A program made the position numbers and the translations under genes. DNA of 64,000 nt from Mycolicibacterium xanthum. Its GTDB lineage: Bacteria; Actinomycetota; Actinomycetes; Mycobacteriales; Mycobacteriaceae. The notes under the pieces are model-generated. The model searched no databases. It was not told where the DNA came from and was given only the letters and a program-made list of their open reading frames with translations. Below, in pieces: positions 21,918-30,751 of this stretch; position 1 is the stretch's first letter; each line of letters starts with the position of its first letter. The stretch lies in NCBI RefSeq assembly GCF_019710635.1, contig NZ_JAIFZS010000015.1, positions 111,969 to 175,968 of the forward strand, written 5' to 3'.

Positions 21918-23632
21918 CGACGGAAAACCGCGAACACCATCCCCGCTATATGTGGGCGTGGCGACTGCTGCGCCTGGACTTCACCGGCGTCGCATTCGGC
22001 GCGCTGTTCTTCTGCCTGTCGCTGACCCCGTCGCTGCTACCGCGCGACTGGCTGTTCGCCGGGCTGGTCGGCGGGCTCAACGCCGCGATCGGGTACGGCA
22101 TCGGGGTCTTCGTCGAGCGGATGCTGCGCCGCTTCGTACTGTCGGGACGCTCGTGGCGGCCGCCCGCCCACATGTCCTCCCTGCTGAAGGTCATCATCGT
22201 GGCGGCCGCCGCCGGTGCCTGCGTGTTGATGGTCATCCCGGCAGCGGCCTGGCAGCGCCAGGTGTCGGACCTGATGGGCATGACCGGCCCCAGCACCGTC
22301 GGCTACCTGCGCACGCTGATCATCGCGGCGGTGGTCGGCGCGGTGTGCATCGCGGCGTCCCGGGCGCTGATCGACCTGATCAAGACGATGGCGCGGTACT
22401 TCATCCGGCGCTGGCGGCTGTCCGACGAACTGGCGTTGCTCTTCGGCACCGCGATCGTGGTGGTTCTGGTGCTCACGCTGGTCAACGGCGTGCTGTGGCG
22501 GGGGTTCCTGGCCGGCGCCAACCGGATCTCCCAGCCGCAGAACGCCACCACCCGGATCGGTGTCGTCCAGCCGCAGCTGCCCGAACGGTCCGGTAGCCCG
22601 GAGTCGTTCGCAGCGTGGGACACGCTGGGCTACGAGGGCCGCAACTTCGTGGGCACCGGACCCGACGCCGAGGAGCTGACCCGGATCAACGGGCGGCCCG
22701 CCAAAGAACCGATCCGGGTGTATGCCGGGCTGCAGACCGCCGACACCGAGGAAGCCCGGATGGCGGTGCTGCTGAGCGAACTGGAGCGCACCGGCGCCTT
22801 CGACCGCGAGGTGCTCGTCGTGGTTCCGACCACCGGTACGGGTTGGGTCAACCCGATCGCAGCCAGGTCCCTGGAGATGATGTACAACGGCGACACCGCG
22901 ATCGTCGGATCGCAGTACTCCTATCTACCGAGCTGGATCGCGTTCCTGGGCGATCGGGAGACCGCGATGGACTCCGGCCGGGAGATGATCGACGCGATCC
23001 ATCGGCGGTGGGCGCAGCGGCCGCCCGACAAGCGCCCACGGCTGCTGCTCTACGGCGAGAGCCTGGGCTCGCTGGCCGGCCAGACCGCGTTCACCTGGCT
23101 GCCGGACATCGCCGCGATGGGGTTCTCCTCGGTGTTGTGGGTCGGACCGCCCAACGCCAGCCCGCTCTGGCATGGCCTCACGATGCGCCGCGATCCGGGC
23201 ACCCCCGAGGTCGAACCCCGGTACGACGACGGCCGCACGGTGCGGTTCTCCCAGGCCATCGATGCAACCGAGATCGCCGACGACACCGCCCCGCCGTGGC
23301 ACGGCACGCGGGTGCTGTTCCTGCAGCATTCATCGGACCCGATCGTGTGGTGGTCGACGGACCTGATGTTCACCCGGCCCGATTGGCTGGCCGAGCCGCC
23401 GGGCCACGGCCGCACCGCGTCGATGCGGTGGTATCCGATCATCACGTTCTGGCAGGTCGCCGCCGACTTGTCCAATGCGCTGTCGGTGCCGCGCGGGCAC
23501 GGGCACAACTACGGCGACCTCCTCTTGGACGGCTGGGTAGGCGTCGCGGCCCCGGACGGCTGGACCGCCGCCGACACCGAGCGAATCCGGCTGGCGCTGA
23601 AGCGAACCGAGGCCGAGGACGGTCCGCTGTAG
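21914..23632 (+). CDS. membrane-anchored alpha/beta-hydrolase (Abhydrolase_9 type)
   Basis: 572 residues, starting at a GTG overlapping the purL stop. The N-terminal 200 residues hold about four to five transmembrane segments (Abhydrolase_9_N-like), including [20 protein letters not shown] and two helices around [15 protein letters not shown]. The C-terminal part is a hydrolase domain with the nucleophile motif [11 protein letters not shown] and a late conserved histidine in [10 protein letters not shown]. Proteins of this type are common in actinobacteria, and the substrate is unknown. The tight coupling to purL is probably positional rather than functional. Confidence 0.8.
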
Positions 23633-24258
23633 TGCGCGACACGGTTCGTGCGGCCGCACTGGCGACGGTGTTGATCGGGTGGAGCGCGCTCAGCACGCGG
23701 ATCCCTGCGCGCTGGCATCCGTTGCCCCACATCCTGTTCGGCACCGCGCTGGCGGCGCTGACCGGTGCCCCGTTGGGCCTGCGACCGCCGGCGGTGTGGG
23801 CCGGGTTGCGCACCGGTGCGGCGGCCGCGGCGCCGGTGCTGGTCGGCGTCGCCGCGAGCACGGCGATCCCGCCGGTGCGGAACGGCATGGCGTCCCGCAC
23901 GCTGCCGAGCTCGACGAGCCGCTGGCTGCTGCTGCGCATCCCGTTGGGCACCGTGTGGTCGGAGGAGGCGGCCTACCGTGCCGCTCTGGGCACGGCGGCC
24001 GCCGGGGCGTTCGGCGAGCAGGGTGGCCGGCTGTTCACCGCAGCGGTGTTCGGGCTGTCACACATCCCGGACGCGCGGGCCGTCGGTGAGCCGGTGCTTC
24101 CCACCGTGGCGGTGACCGGCGTGGCCGGGTGGGCGTTCGGCTGGTTGTTCGCCAGGTCGGGCAGCCTCGTCGCCCCGATGCTGGCGCACGCCTCGGTCAA
24201 CGGAGCGGGCGCTGTTGCGGCACTGGCCGTTCAGCGCCGACGCCCCCGACGTGGGTGA
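23632..24258 (+). CDS. CPBP-family intramembrane metalloprotease (CAAX-like)
   Basis: 208 residues from a GTG sharing one base with the preceding stop. Several hydrophobic segments are visible. The CPBP/Abi motifs are present in order: SEEAAYRAAL (glutamate pair plus Arg), FGLSHIPDA and APMLAHASVNGAG. The family includes Rce1-like proteases and bacteriocin-immunity proteins. No partner gene hints at a substrate. It occupies the position of Rv0804 between purL and purF. Confidence 0.8.
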   Translation: MRDTVRAAALATVLIGWSALSTRIPARWHPLPHILFGTALAALTGAPLGLRPPAVWAGLRTGAAAAAPVLVGVAASTAIPPVRNGMASRTLPSSTSRWLLLRIPLGTVWSEEAAYRAALGTAAAGAFGEQGGRLFTAAVFGLSHIPDARAVGEPVLPTVAVTGVAGWAFGWLFARSGSLVAPMLAHASVNGAGAVAALAVQRRRPRRG

Positions 24259-24269
24259 TCGACAGGCCC

Positions 24270-24275
24270 TACATT
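24270..24275 (+). promoter_or_regulatory. -10 hexamer of leaderless SCP gene
   Basis: TACATT lies 7 nt before GTG 24283. Confidence 0.5.
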
Positions 24276-24282
24276 TGTCCTC

Positions 24283-24669
24283 GTGGCCCGCAGCGTCGAT
24301 CCGGCAAAGACCCGCGCAGCCGTCGCCGCGGTGGCGGACTGGTTGCGCGACGAGAACGCCGGCGAGCCGGGGCGTACGGAACTCGCCGACGCGGTCCGTG
24401 CCACCGCCAGGACACTGGCCGCCGTGGCGCCGGGAGCCGCCGTCGAGCTGCGGGTACCGCCGTTCGTCGCGGTGCAGTGCATCGAGGGTCCGCGGCACTC
24501 CCGGGGCAACCCGCCCAACGTCGTGGAAACCGATCCGCGCACCTGGCTGCGGCTGGCCACCGGGCTGGTGTCGGTCGACGCCGCCGCAGCGGCCGGCGCG
24601 CTGACGCTGTCGGGATCGCGGGCCGCCGAGATCGCCGCATCGCTGCCCGTGGTCGGCCTGCCGGGCTGA
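24283..24669 (+). CDS. sterol-carrier-family (SCP ortholog) protein
   Basis: 128 residues, corresponding to the small conserved gene Rv0807 before purF. The N-terminal half is helical; the C-terminal half contains VELRVPPFVAVQCIEGPRHS, then NVVETDPRTWLRLATG and a final SGSRAAEIAASLPV, the pattern of the bacterial SCP-like domain PF17844. Such domains bind hydrophobic molecules. No biochemical role is established in this neighbourhood. Confidence 0.75.
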   Translation: MARSVDPAKTRAAVAAVADWLRDENAGEPGRTELADAVRATARTLAAVAPGAAVELRVPPFVAVQCIEGPRHSRGNPPNVVETDPRTWLRLATGLVSVDAAAAAGALTLSGSRAAEIAASLPVVGLPG

Positions 24670-24807
24670 GGACCGCCGCGGTTGCTGAAAACGGCATGCC
24701 GTCAACGCGTTTGACCGGGGCCGCCGGCCCGCAACGGGGTCTTCGGATACGCCGTCGTCGCACCGGCGACACCGGCGCCCGATTCCGCGTTTTCCCGCCG
24801 TTCACCG

Positions 24808-24813
24808 TAGACT
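24808..24813 (+). promoter_or_regulatory. -10 hexamer of purF
   Basis: TAGACT lies 39 nt upstream of the purF GTG, predicting a leader of about 30 nt with the ribosome site CAGGGAG. The rest of gap 24670-24852 shows small GC-rich inverted repeats but no gene. Confidence 0.5.
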
Positions 24814-24852
24814 GGGCGGCGTCACCCACAGCCCCCAGGGAGCAGTCTGATC

Positions 24853-26394
24853 GTGACCGCCGAGCAGCCCGAACAGGTTGAGAACGAGCCGCGCGAAGAA
24901 TGCGGTGTATTCGGGGTCTGGGCGCCCGGCGAGGAGGTGGCCAAGCTCACCTATTACGGCCTGTATGCCCTGCAACACAGGGGACAGGAGGCGGCGGGTA
25001 TCGCCGTCGCCGACGGTTCACAGGTGCTGGTGTTCAAGGATCTGGGGCTGGTGAGCCAGGTCTTCGACGAACAGACCCTGGCCGCGATGCAGGGCCACGT
25101 CGCCGTCGGGCACTGCCGCTACTCCACCACCGGATCGACGACCTGGGAGAACGCCCAGCCGGTGTTCCGGAACACCGCCGCGGGCACCGGGGTGGCGCTG
25201 GGCCACAACGGAAACCTGGTCAACACCACCGAGTTGGCGGCCCGTGCCCGCGACGAAGGGCTGATGGACAACCGGGGTGCGGCGGCGGCCACCACGGATT
25301 CGGACATCCTCGGCGCTCTGCTGGCGCACGGCGCCGCGGACTCGTCGCTCGAACAGGCCGCCCTTGAGCTGCTGCCCACCGTGCGCGGCGCGTTCTGCCT
25401 GACCTTCATGGACGAGAACACCCTCTACGCCGCGCGCGATCCGTACGGTGTGCGTCCGCTGTCGCTGGGCCGGCTGGACCGCGGCTGGGTGGTGGCCTCG
25501 GAGACCGCGGCGCTCGACATCGTCGGCGCCTCGTTCGTGCGCGACATCGAGCCGGGTGAGCTGCTGGCCATCGACGCCGACGGCGTGCGCTCGACCCGTT
25601 TCGCCCCGCCGTCGCCCAAGGGCTGCGTCTTCGAGTACGTGTATCTGGCCCGCCCCGACAGCACGCTGGTGGGTCGCTCGGTGCACGCCACCCGGGTCGA
25701 CATCGGCCGGCGGCTGGCCAGGGAGAAGCCGGTGGACGCCGACCTGGTGATCGGTGTGCCGGAATCAGGCACACCGGCGGCGGTGGGCTACGCACAGGAG
25801 TCCGGTATCCCGTACGGCCAGGGATTGATGAAGAACGCCTACGTCGGCCGCACGTTCATCCAGCCCTCGCAGACGATCCGCCAGCTCGGTATCCGGCTGA
25901 AGCTCAATCCGCTGCGCGAGGTGATCCGCGGAAAGCGGCTGATCGTCGTCGACGACTCGATCGTGCGCGGCAACACCCAGCGGGCGCTGATCCGGATGCT
26001 GCGGGAGGCCGGCGCGGTCGAGGTGCACGTGCGCATCGCCTCGCCGCCGGTGAAATGGCCGTGCTTCTACGGGATCGACTTCGCCACCCCCGCCGAGCTG
26101 ATCGCCAACGCGGGCAACGTCGATTCCGACGGGGACGAGATGCTCGAGGCGGTCCGCCACGCGATCGGCGCAGACACCCTCGGCTACATCTCGCAGCAGG
26201 GCATGATCGCGGCCACCGAGCAGCCCGCGTCACGCCTGTGCTCGGCATGCTTCGACGGGGTGTACCCGATCGAGCTGCCCGGTGAGACCGCCCTGGGCAA
26301 GAACGTCATCGAGCACATGCTGGCCACCGCGGCGCGTACCGGGGTGCCGCTGCAGCCGGACAACGACAACGCGTCGGCACTGCGCCGGCCCTAG
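24853..26394 (+). CDS. purF: amidophosphoribosyltransferase
   Basis: 513 residues. It catalyses the first committed step of purine synthesis, PRPP + glutamine to phosphoribosylamine. A 16-residue propeptide precedes the catalytic Cys17 (REECGVFGVW), as in the B. subtilis type. Four cysteines in contexts SPKGCVFEY, KWPCFYGID and RLCSACFDG match the 4Fe-4S ligands of that type. The PRPP loop VVDDSIVRGNT is intact. The gene's 3' end is duplicated immediately downstream (see the repeat at 26375). Confidence 0.97.
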   Translation: MTAEQPEQVENEPREECGVFGVWAPGEEVAKLTYYGLYALQHRGQEAAGIAVADGSQVLVFKDLGLVSQVFDEQTLAAMQGHVAVGHCRYSTTGSTTWENAQPVFRNTAAGTGVALGHNGNLVNTTELAARARDEGLMDNRGAAAATTDSDILGALLAHGAADSSLEQAALELLPTVRGAFCLTFMDENTLYAARDPYGVRPLSLGRLDRGWVVASETAALDIVGASFVRDIEPGELLAIDADGVRSTRFAPPSPKGCVFEYVYLARPDSTLVGRSVHATRVDIGRRLAREKPVDADLVIGVPESGTPAAVGYAQESGIPYGQGLMKNAYVGRTFIQPSQTIRQLGIRLKLNPLREVIRGKRLIVVDDSIVRGNTQRALIRMLREAGAVEVHVRIASPPVKWPCFYGIDFATPAELIANAGNVDSDGDEMLEAVRHAIGADTLGYISQQGMIAATEQPASRLCSACFDGVYPIELPGETALGKNVIEHMLATAARTGVPLQPDNDNASALRRP

Positions 26395-26425
26395 CGGCGC
26401 GATCCGGCACTGCGCCGGCCCTAGC
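26375..26425. repeat. tandem duplication of the purF 3' end carrying CTAG
   Basis: A 21-bp sequence, CGGCACTGCGCCGG then CCCTAGC, occurs at 26375-26395 and again at 26405-26425 (30-bp period). The first copy holds the purF stop. The CTAG in the second supplies the stop codon of the opposing gene. Confidence 0.85.
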
Positions 26426-27392
26426 CCGATTCGGTCGGGCTGAACCGCAGCAGGTGGCGCCGCCCGTCGGCGCCCGCGCCCTCCTGATGCAGGGCCTGAC
26501 GGACGGCGTCGAGGTAGCCGGTCAACCCGCCCTCCGGGGCGGGGATCACCGCGTCGATGTCGTGTTCGTGGCACACCGCGTCGCATTCCAGCGACTCGAC
26601 GAGCGGCCGGGCCAGGCCCGACGGGATCGGCGTCACCAGGCCCACCCACCAGCTCGCGATCGTCGGGGTCAGGAACGGCAGCACCACCATGAGCCGCCTG
26701 CGCAGCCCGGCGACGTCGGCGTAGGCCTGCATCGCATCGCCGTACTCCATCACATCCGGGCCGCCGATATCCCACGTCCGGGACCGGGGGAACGGCCGGG
26801 TGGCGGCCTCGGCGAGGTAATGCAGAACGTCGCCGATCGCGATCGGCTGGATCCTGTTGTGCACCCACTTCGGCGTGGTCATCACCGGCAGCCGGTCGGT
26901 GAGGTGGCGCACCATCTCGAAAGACGCCGAGCCCGAACCGATCACGATGCCGGCCTGCAACACCACGGTCGGCACCGGCGAGTCCATCAGGATCTGCCCG
27001 ACCTCGACCCGGGAGGCCAGGTGTCGGGACAGCCCGGTGCCCGGAGGATGCAGGCCGCTCAGATAGACCAGCCTGCGGACCCCCGCGCGTTCGGCGGCCG
27101 CGGCCACGTTGCGTGCCGAGCGGGCCTCCTCGGCGACGAAGTCGCGGGTCGTGCCCATCGAGTGCACGAGGTAGTAGACGACCTCCATGCCGTCGAACGC
27201 GGCGCGCAGCGTGTCCGGCTCGGTCAGGTCACCGCGCACCACCTCGACCCGGTCCCGCCACCCGGCATGGTCCAGCTTGGCCGGGGTCCTCGCCATCGCC
27301 CGCACCGGATGGCCACGCTCGAGCAGTTCAGGGATCAACCGGCCTCCGATATAGCCCGTCGCGCCGGTCACCAGGATTCGCTCAGCCGCCAC
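26421..27392 (-). CDS. NAD(P)H-binding atypical extended SDR (NmrA/YbjT-like)
   Basis: 323 residues. GTG 27392 is chosen because GGAGAGG lies just upstream and the Rossmann strand ILVTGATGYIGGRLIPELLERG starts four residues in. A conserved YYLVHSMG segment replaces the classical YxxxK. The second half is a conserved C-terminal domain. Related proteins are NADPH-sensing regulators or oxidoreductases acting on quinones. It is convergent with purF, and its stop lies in the duplicated purF tail. Confidence 0.8.
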   Translation of the reverse strand: MAAERILVTGATGYIGGRLIPELLERGHPVRAMARTPAKLDHAGWRDRVEVVRGDLTEPDTLRAAFDGMEVVYYLVHSMGTTRDFVAEEARSARNVAAAAERAGVRRLVYLSGLHPPGTGLSRHLASRVEVGQILMDSPVPTVVLQAGIVIGSGSASFEMVRHLTDRLPVMTTPKWVHNRIQPIAIGDVLHYLAEAATRPFPRSRTWDIGGPDVMEYGDAMQAYADVAGLRRRLMVVLPFLTPTIASWWVGLVTPIPSGLARPLVESLECDAVCHEHDIDAVIPAPEGGLTGYLDAVRQALHQEGAGADGRRHLLRFSPTESG

Positions 27393-27511
27393 TCGCCTCT
27401 CCGATCGTCGACATCCACCAAACTGTTCTTCGTTGCCGACGGCACCCCGGATTGCCGGAAGCACGGCCGAATCGGCCGGACCGGGCGGCCTCGGGCGTCA
27501 CAATGGCTGCC

Positions 27512-28141
27512 ATGGCGTTTCGCGGCTGGCCGATCGAGGCGGTGGAGTTCTACGAGGGGCTTGAGGCGGACAACTCGAAAGTGTACTGGCAGGACCACAA
27601 GACGACCTACGACCAGCAGGTCCGGGCGCCGATGGAGGAACTGCTGGCCGAGCTGGCCGACGACTTCGGCACCGGCAAGGTGTTCCGGCCCTACCGCGAT
27701 GTGCGGTTCAGCGCCGACAAGACGCCCTACAAGACCAACTGCGCGGCGCAGCTGGGTGACGGCCTCGCGCGAGGCTACGTGTCGTTCTCGGCGGAGGGGC
27801 TGTCGGTCGGCAGCGGTCTCTACATGCCCGACGCGGCAGCGTTGAAGCGCTTTCGTGACGCCGTCGCGGCCGAGACGTCCGGCGCGCAGCTGGCCCGGAT
27901 CGTCGCCGAGCTGCACCGGGGCGGGTACCAGACCATGGCCCACGACGTCCTCAAGACGGCGCCCCGGGGCTTTCCGCCCGACCATCCCCGCATCGAGCTG
28001 TTGCGGCACAAGGGTCTGGCGATGATGAAGACCTGGCCGGTGGGTGCCTGGCTGGGGACCCGCAAGGCCAAGGACCGCGTGGTCGCGGCCCTGCGCGCCG
28101 GGCAACCACTCAACGAATGGCTGACCCGCCGGGTGGGCTGA
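27512..28141 (+). CDS. DUF2461 family protein
   Basis: 209 residues from ATG 27512; ATG 27503 is three codons earlier. CACAAT at 27499-27504 is 7 nt before 27512, consistent with a leaderless start. Family features are FRGWPIEAVEFYEGLEADNSK, FRPYRDVRFSADKTPYKT and GLYMPDAAALKRFRDAV. Members are found across bacteria and fungi without a known reaction. Nothing nearby suggests a function. Confidence 0.85.
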   Translation: MAFRGWPIEAVEFYEGLEADNSKVYWQDHKTTYDQQVRAPMEELLAELADDFGTGKVFRPYRDVRFSADKTPYKTNCAAQLGDGLARGYVSFSAEGLSVGSGLYMPDAAALKRFRDAVAAETSGAQLARIVAELHRGGYQTMAHDVLKTAPRGFPPDHPRIELLRHKGLAMMKTWPVGAWLGTRKAKDRVVAALRAGQPLNEWLTRRVG

Positions 28142-28175
28142 CCGCGGGCACGTATCGGCGGTGGGCGGCGACCGG

Positions 28176-28181
28176 TAGCCT
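28176..28181 (+). promoter_or_regulatory. -10 hexamer of leaderless purM
   Basis: TAGCCT lies 8 nt before ATG 28190, and no Shine-Dalgarno is present. Confidence 0.5.
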
Positions 28182-28189
28182 AGGTCGCG

Positions 28190-29263
28190 ATGACCGAGCG
28201 CGCCGAACAACACGGCATTTCCTATGCATCGGCAGGGGTGGACATCGAAGCCGGTGACCGCGCCGTCGAACTCTTCAAACCGCTGGCCAAGAAGGCCACC
28301 CGTCCCGAGGTGCGCGGTGGCCTCGGCGGGTTCGCCGGGATGTTCGCGCTGCGCGGCGGCTACCGCGAACCGCTGCTGGCCTCGTCGACCGACGGTGTGG
28401 GCACCAAGCTGGCCGTGGCCCAGGCGATGGACAAGCACGACACCGTCGGCATCGATCTCGTCGCGATGGTCGTCGACGATCTGGTGGTGTGCGGCGCCGA
28501 GCCGCTGTTCCTGCAGGACTACATCGCGGTGGGCCGGACCGTGCCCGAACGGGTCGCCGAGATCGTGTCCGGCATCGCCGACGGCTGCGTGCTGGCGGGC
28601 TGCGCCCTGCTCGGCGGTGAGACCGCCGAGCACCCCGGCCTGATGGCCCCCGACCACTACGACATCTCCGCGACCGGGGTGGGCGTGGTCGAGGCGGACG
28701 ACGTCCTGGGCCCCGAGCGGGTCAAGCCCGGCGACGTGATCATCGCCATGGCCTCCACCGGGCTGCACTCCAACGGCTATTCACTGGCCCGGCACGTGCT
28801 GCTGGAGATCGACCACATGAACCTGGCCGGACACGTCGAGGAGTTCGGCAGGACGCTGGGTGAGGAGCTGCTCGAGCCCACCCGGATCTACACCAAGGAC
28901 TGCCTGGCGCTGGCCGCCGAGACGCAGGTGCGCACGTTCTGCCACGTCACCGGTGGCGGGCTGGCGGGGAACCTGGAGCGGGTGATCCCGCACGGGCTGG
29001 TGGCCGAACTCGACCGCGGCACGTGGACGCCCGCCCCGGTGTTCGGCATGATCGCCCAGCGCGGCCGTATCGAACAGCCCGAGATGGAGAAGACGTTCAA
29101 CATGGGCGTCGGCATGGTCGCCGTCGTCGCGGCGGAGGACACCGACCGCGCACTGGCGGTGCTGACCGCCCGTCACCTGAACTGCTGGACCCTCGGAACC
29201 GTCATGAAGGGCGGCAAGGAAGGTTCACGAGCAACCCTCGTGGGTCAGCACCCGCGGTTCTGA
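28190..29263 (+). CDS. purM: phosphoribosylformylglycinamidine cyclo-ligase (AIR synthetase)
   Basis: 357 residues. It catalyses ATP-dependent ring closure of FGAM to aminoimidazole ribonucleotide, the fifth step of purine synthesis. Signatures are the SYASAGVDIEAGDRAVE start, GGFAGMFAL, the conserved STDGVGTKL loop, GGETAEHPG and the late HVTGGGLAGNLER and MGVGMVAVV. It completes the purL-purF-purM set in this region, each with its own promoter rather than one operon. Confidence 0.97.
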   Translation: MTERAEQHGISYASAGVDIEAGDRAVELFKPLAKKATRPEVRGGLGGFAGMFALRGGYREPLLASSTDGVGTKLAVAQAMDKHDTVGIDLVAMVVDDLVVCGAEPLFLQDYIAVGRTVPERVAEIVSGIADGCVLAGCALLGGETAEHPGLMAPDHYDISATGVGVVEADDVLGPERVKPGDVIIAMASTGLHSNGYSLARHVLLEIDHMNLAGHVEEFGRTLGEELLEPTRIYTKDCLALAAETQVRTFCHVTGGGLAGNLERVIPHGLVAELDRGTWTPAPVFGMIAQRGRIEQPEMEKTFNMGVGMVAVVAAEDTDRALAVLTARHLNCWTLGTVMKGGKEGSRATLVGQHPRF

Positions 29264-29286
29264 GGCCGGTGCCGGTCGGGCCCCGA

Positions 29287-29472
29287 TCAGCGGCGCCAGT
29301 CGTCCTCGTCCGCCCAGCCTTCGTCGGAGGCGGCGTCGCTGCCGTTGAAGCGGTCGTCGTCCGAACCGCCCGACAGCTCGCGCTGAAGCCGGTCGAAATC
29401 GGTCTGCGGTGAGCTGTACTTGAGCTCACGTGCAACCTTGGTCTGCTTTGCCTTTGCCCGGCCGCGGCCCAT
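29287..29472 (-). CDS. DUF3073 small conserved actinobacterial protein
   Basis: 61 residues starting MGRGRAKAKQTKVARELKY and ending in an acidic tail (DEGWADEDDW). This basic-head/acidic-tail architecture is the DUF3073 family, corresponding to Rv0810c after purM. The upstream site GAGGGGG precedes the ATG. Function is unknown, and the charge distribution suggests nucleic-acid contact. Confidence 0.9.
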   Translation of the reverse strand: MGRGRAKAKQTKVARELKYSSPQTDFDRLQRELSGGSDDDRFNGSDAASDEGWADEDDWRR

Positions 29473-29615
29473 GGGGGAACCCCCTCGCGCAATAACGGAG
29501 CGGCCCGTTCATCAGGCGGCTCCGATCTGAGTGTGCTTATTGTCCTGCCAACACCTTACCGTGCCGATCGCCGCGGCGCTGGCAGGCCCGGGTGCGTCCG
29601 CCGGTGTGGCCCTGG

Positions 29616-30701
29616 TCACCGTGTGCCGCCGCGCAGCCTGTCCACCGCCAGGCGCCCCGCGCCGGTCACGTCCGCGGCCGGCAGCGAGTCCGCGTCGATG
29701 GCCGCCGTCGCCTCGACCTCGCCACCGGTGGTCAACGGCGTGTCGGCCGGCAGGCCACGTTTGAGCAACGCCAGCGCGATGACGCCCTCGTCGACGTGGT
29801 CGACGACGGTGCCCAACCGCCCGACGGCGCGGCCGCCGGCGAGCACCGGATCGCCGGGCGACGGGCGGTCGACGGACCCGTCCAGATGCAGCAGCACCAG
29901 CATGCGGGGTGGTTTACCCAGGTTGTGGACCCGTGCGACGGTCTCCTGGCCGCGGTAGCAGCCCTTGTCCAGGTGCACCGCCCCGATTCCGGGGCCCCCG
30001 ATCCACCCGACCTCGTGGGGGATCGTGCGTTCGTCGGTGTCGACACCCAGCCGGGGCCGGTGCGCGGCGACCCGGTGGGCCTCATAGGCCCACACCCCGG
30101 CCGGTCGCACCCCGGCGCTGATCAGCCGGTCGCGCTGTCCCTCGGCGCGGGCACGGGGGACGACGACGTCGACCTCGAGCCCGGCCACCGGGAGCCGGCG
30201 CACGAACCCGCCGCCGGGCAGCGGCACCGCGCTGCCCGCGGCGGGCAGGGCGGTCATGTCGAGGGCGTCGCACACCGCGGCATCGGCGAGCTGCGGGCCG
30301 AGCAGCGACAGCACCGCCAGATCCGCGGGCTCGACCACCACGTCGGCCCAGAACACCATCCGTTGCAGATAGGAGAGCAGCGGCTCGCCGCGCCACGGCT
30401 CGGTGTCGAGCACCGTGCGGTCGTCGAGCTCGGTCTGCCACCAGTGATCCTCGACGCGGCCCTGTCCGTCGAGGCTGAGGTTCTCGGTGACGGCACCGGT
30501 GGGCAGCTCGCTGACGTGCTGGGTGGAGATGCTGTGCAGCCACGATCTGCGCTCGCTTCCGGTGAGCGTCAGCACGGCCCGATGCGAGCGGTCGACGACC
30601 ACCGCGGCCGCCGCGGCGGAGCGCTGTTCGCCGAGCGGATCGCCGTAGTGCCAGACGGCGCCTGCGTCGGGTCCGGGGTCGGGGGCGGGAACGGCGGGCA
30701 T
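29616..30701 (-). CDS. ygfZ: folate-binding protein YgfZ (Fe-S cluster maintenance)
   Basis: 361 residues of the GcvT-like fold. The hallmark KGCYRGQE motif is present (near residue 236), followed by HNLGKPPR. YgfZ binds tetrahydrofolate and supports assembly or repair of certain Fe-S enzymes. Corresponds to Rv0811c. TAGAGT (30713-30708) lies 6 nt before the ATG on this strand, so the message is leaderless. It is divergent from the aminodeoxychorismate lyase gene with 50 bp between start codons; both touch folate metabolism. Confidence 0.92.
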   Translation of the reverse strand: MPAVPAPDPGPDAGAVWHYGDPLGEQRSAAAAAVVVDRSHRAVLTLTGSERRSWLHSISTQHVSELPTGAVTENLSLDGQGRVEDHWWQTELDDRTVLDTEPWRGEPLLSYLQRMVFWADVVVEPADLAVLSLLGPQLADAAVCDALDMTALPAAGSAVPLPGGGFVRRLPVAGLEVDVVVPRARAEGQRDRLISAGVRPAGVWAYEAHRVAAHRPRLGVDTDERTIPHEVGWIGGPGIGAVHLDKGCYRGQETVARVHNLGKPPRMLVLLHLDGSVDRPSPGDPVLAGGRAVGRLGTVVDHVDEGVIALALLKRGLPADTPLTTGGEVEATAAIDADSLPAADVTGAGRLAVDRLRGGTR

Positions 30702-30707
30702 GGTTCA

Positions 30708-30743
30708 ACTCTACGATCCGCGTTCCGGGGCCGCGGCTACGCT
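30708..30743. promoter_or_regulatory. back-to-back leaderless promoters of ygfZ and pabC-like gene
   Basis: On the minus strand TAGAGT (30713-30708) precedes the ygfZ ATG by 6 nt. On the plus strand TACGCT (30738-30743) precedes ATG 30752 by 8 nt. The two -10 elements are 24 bp apart, so the -35 regions overlap the opposing promoter. Confidence 0.55.
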
Positions 30744-30751
30744 GATGCCCC

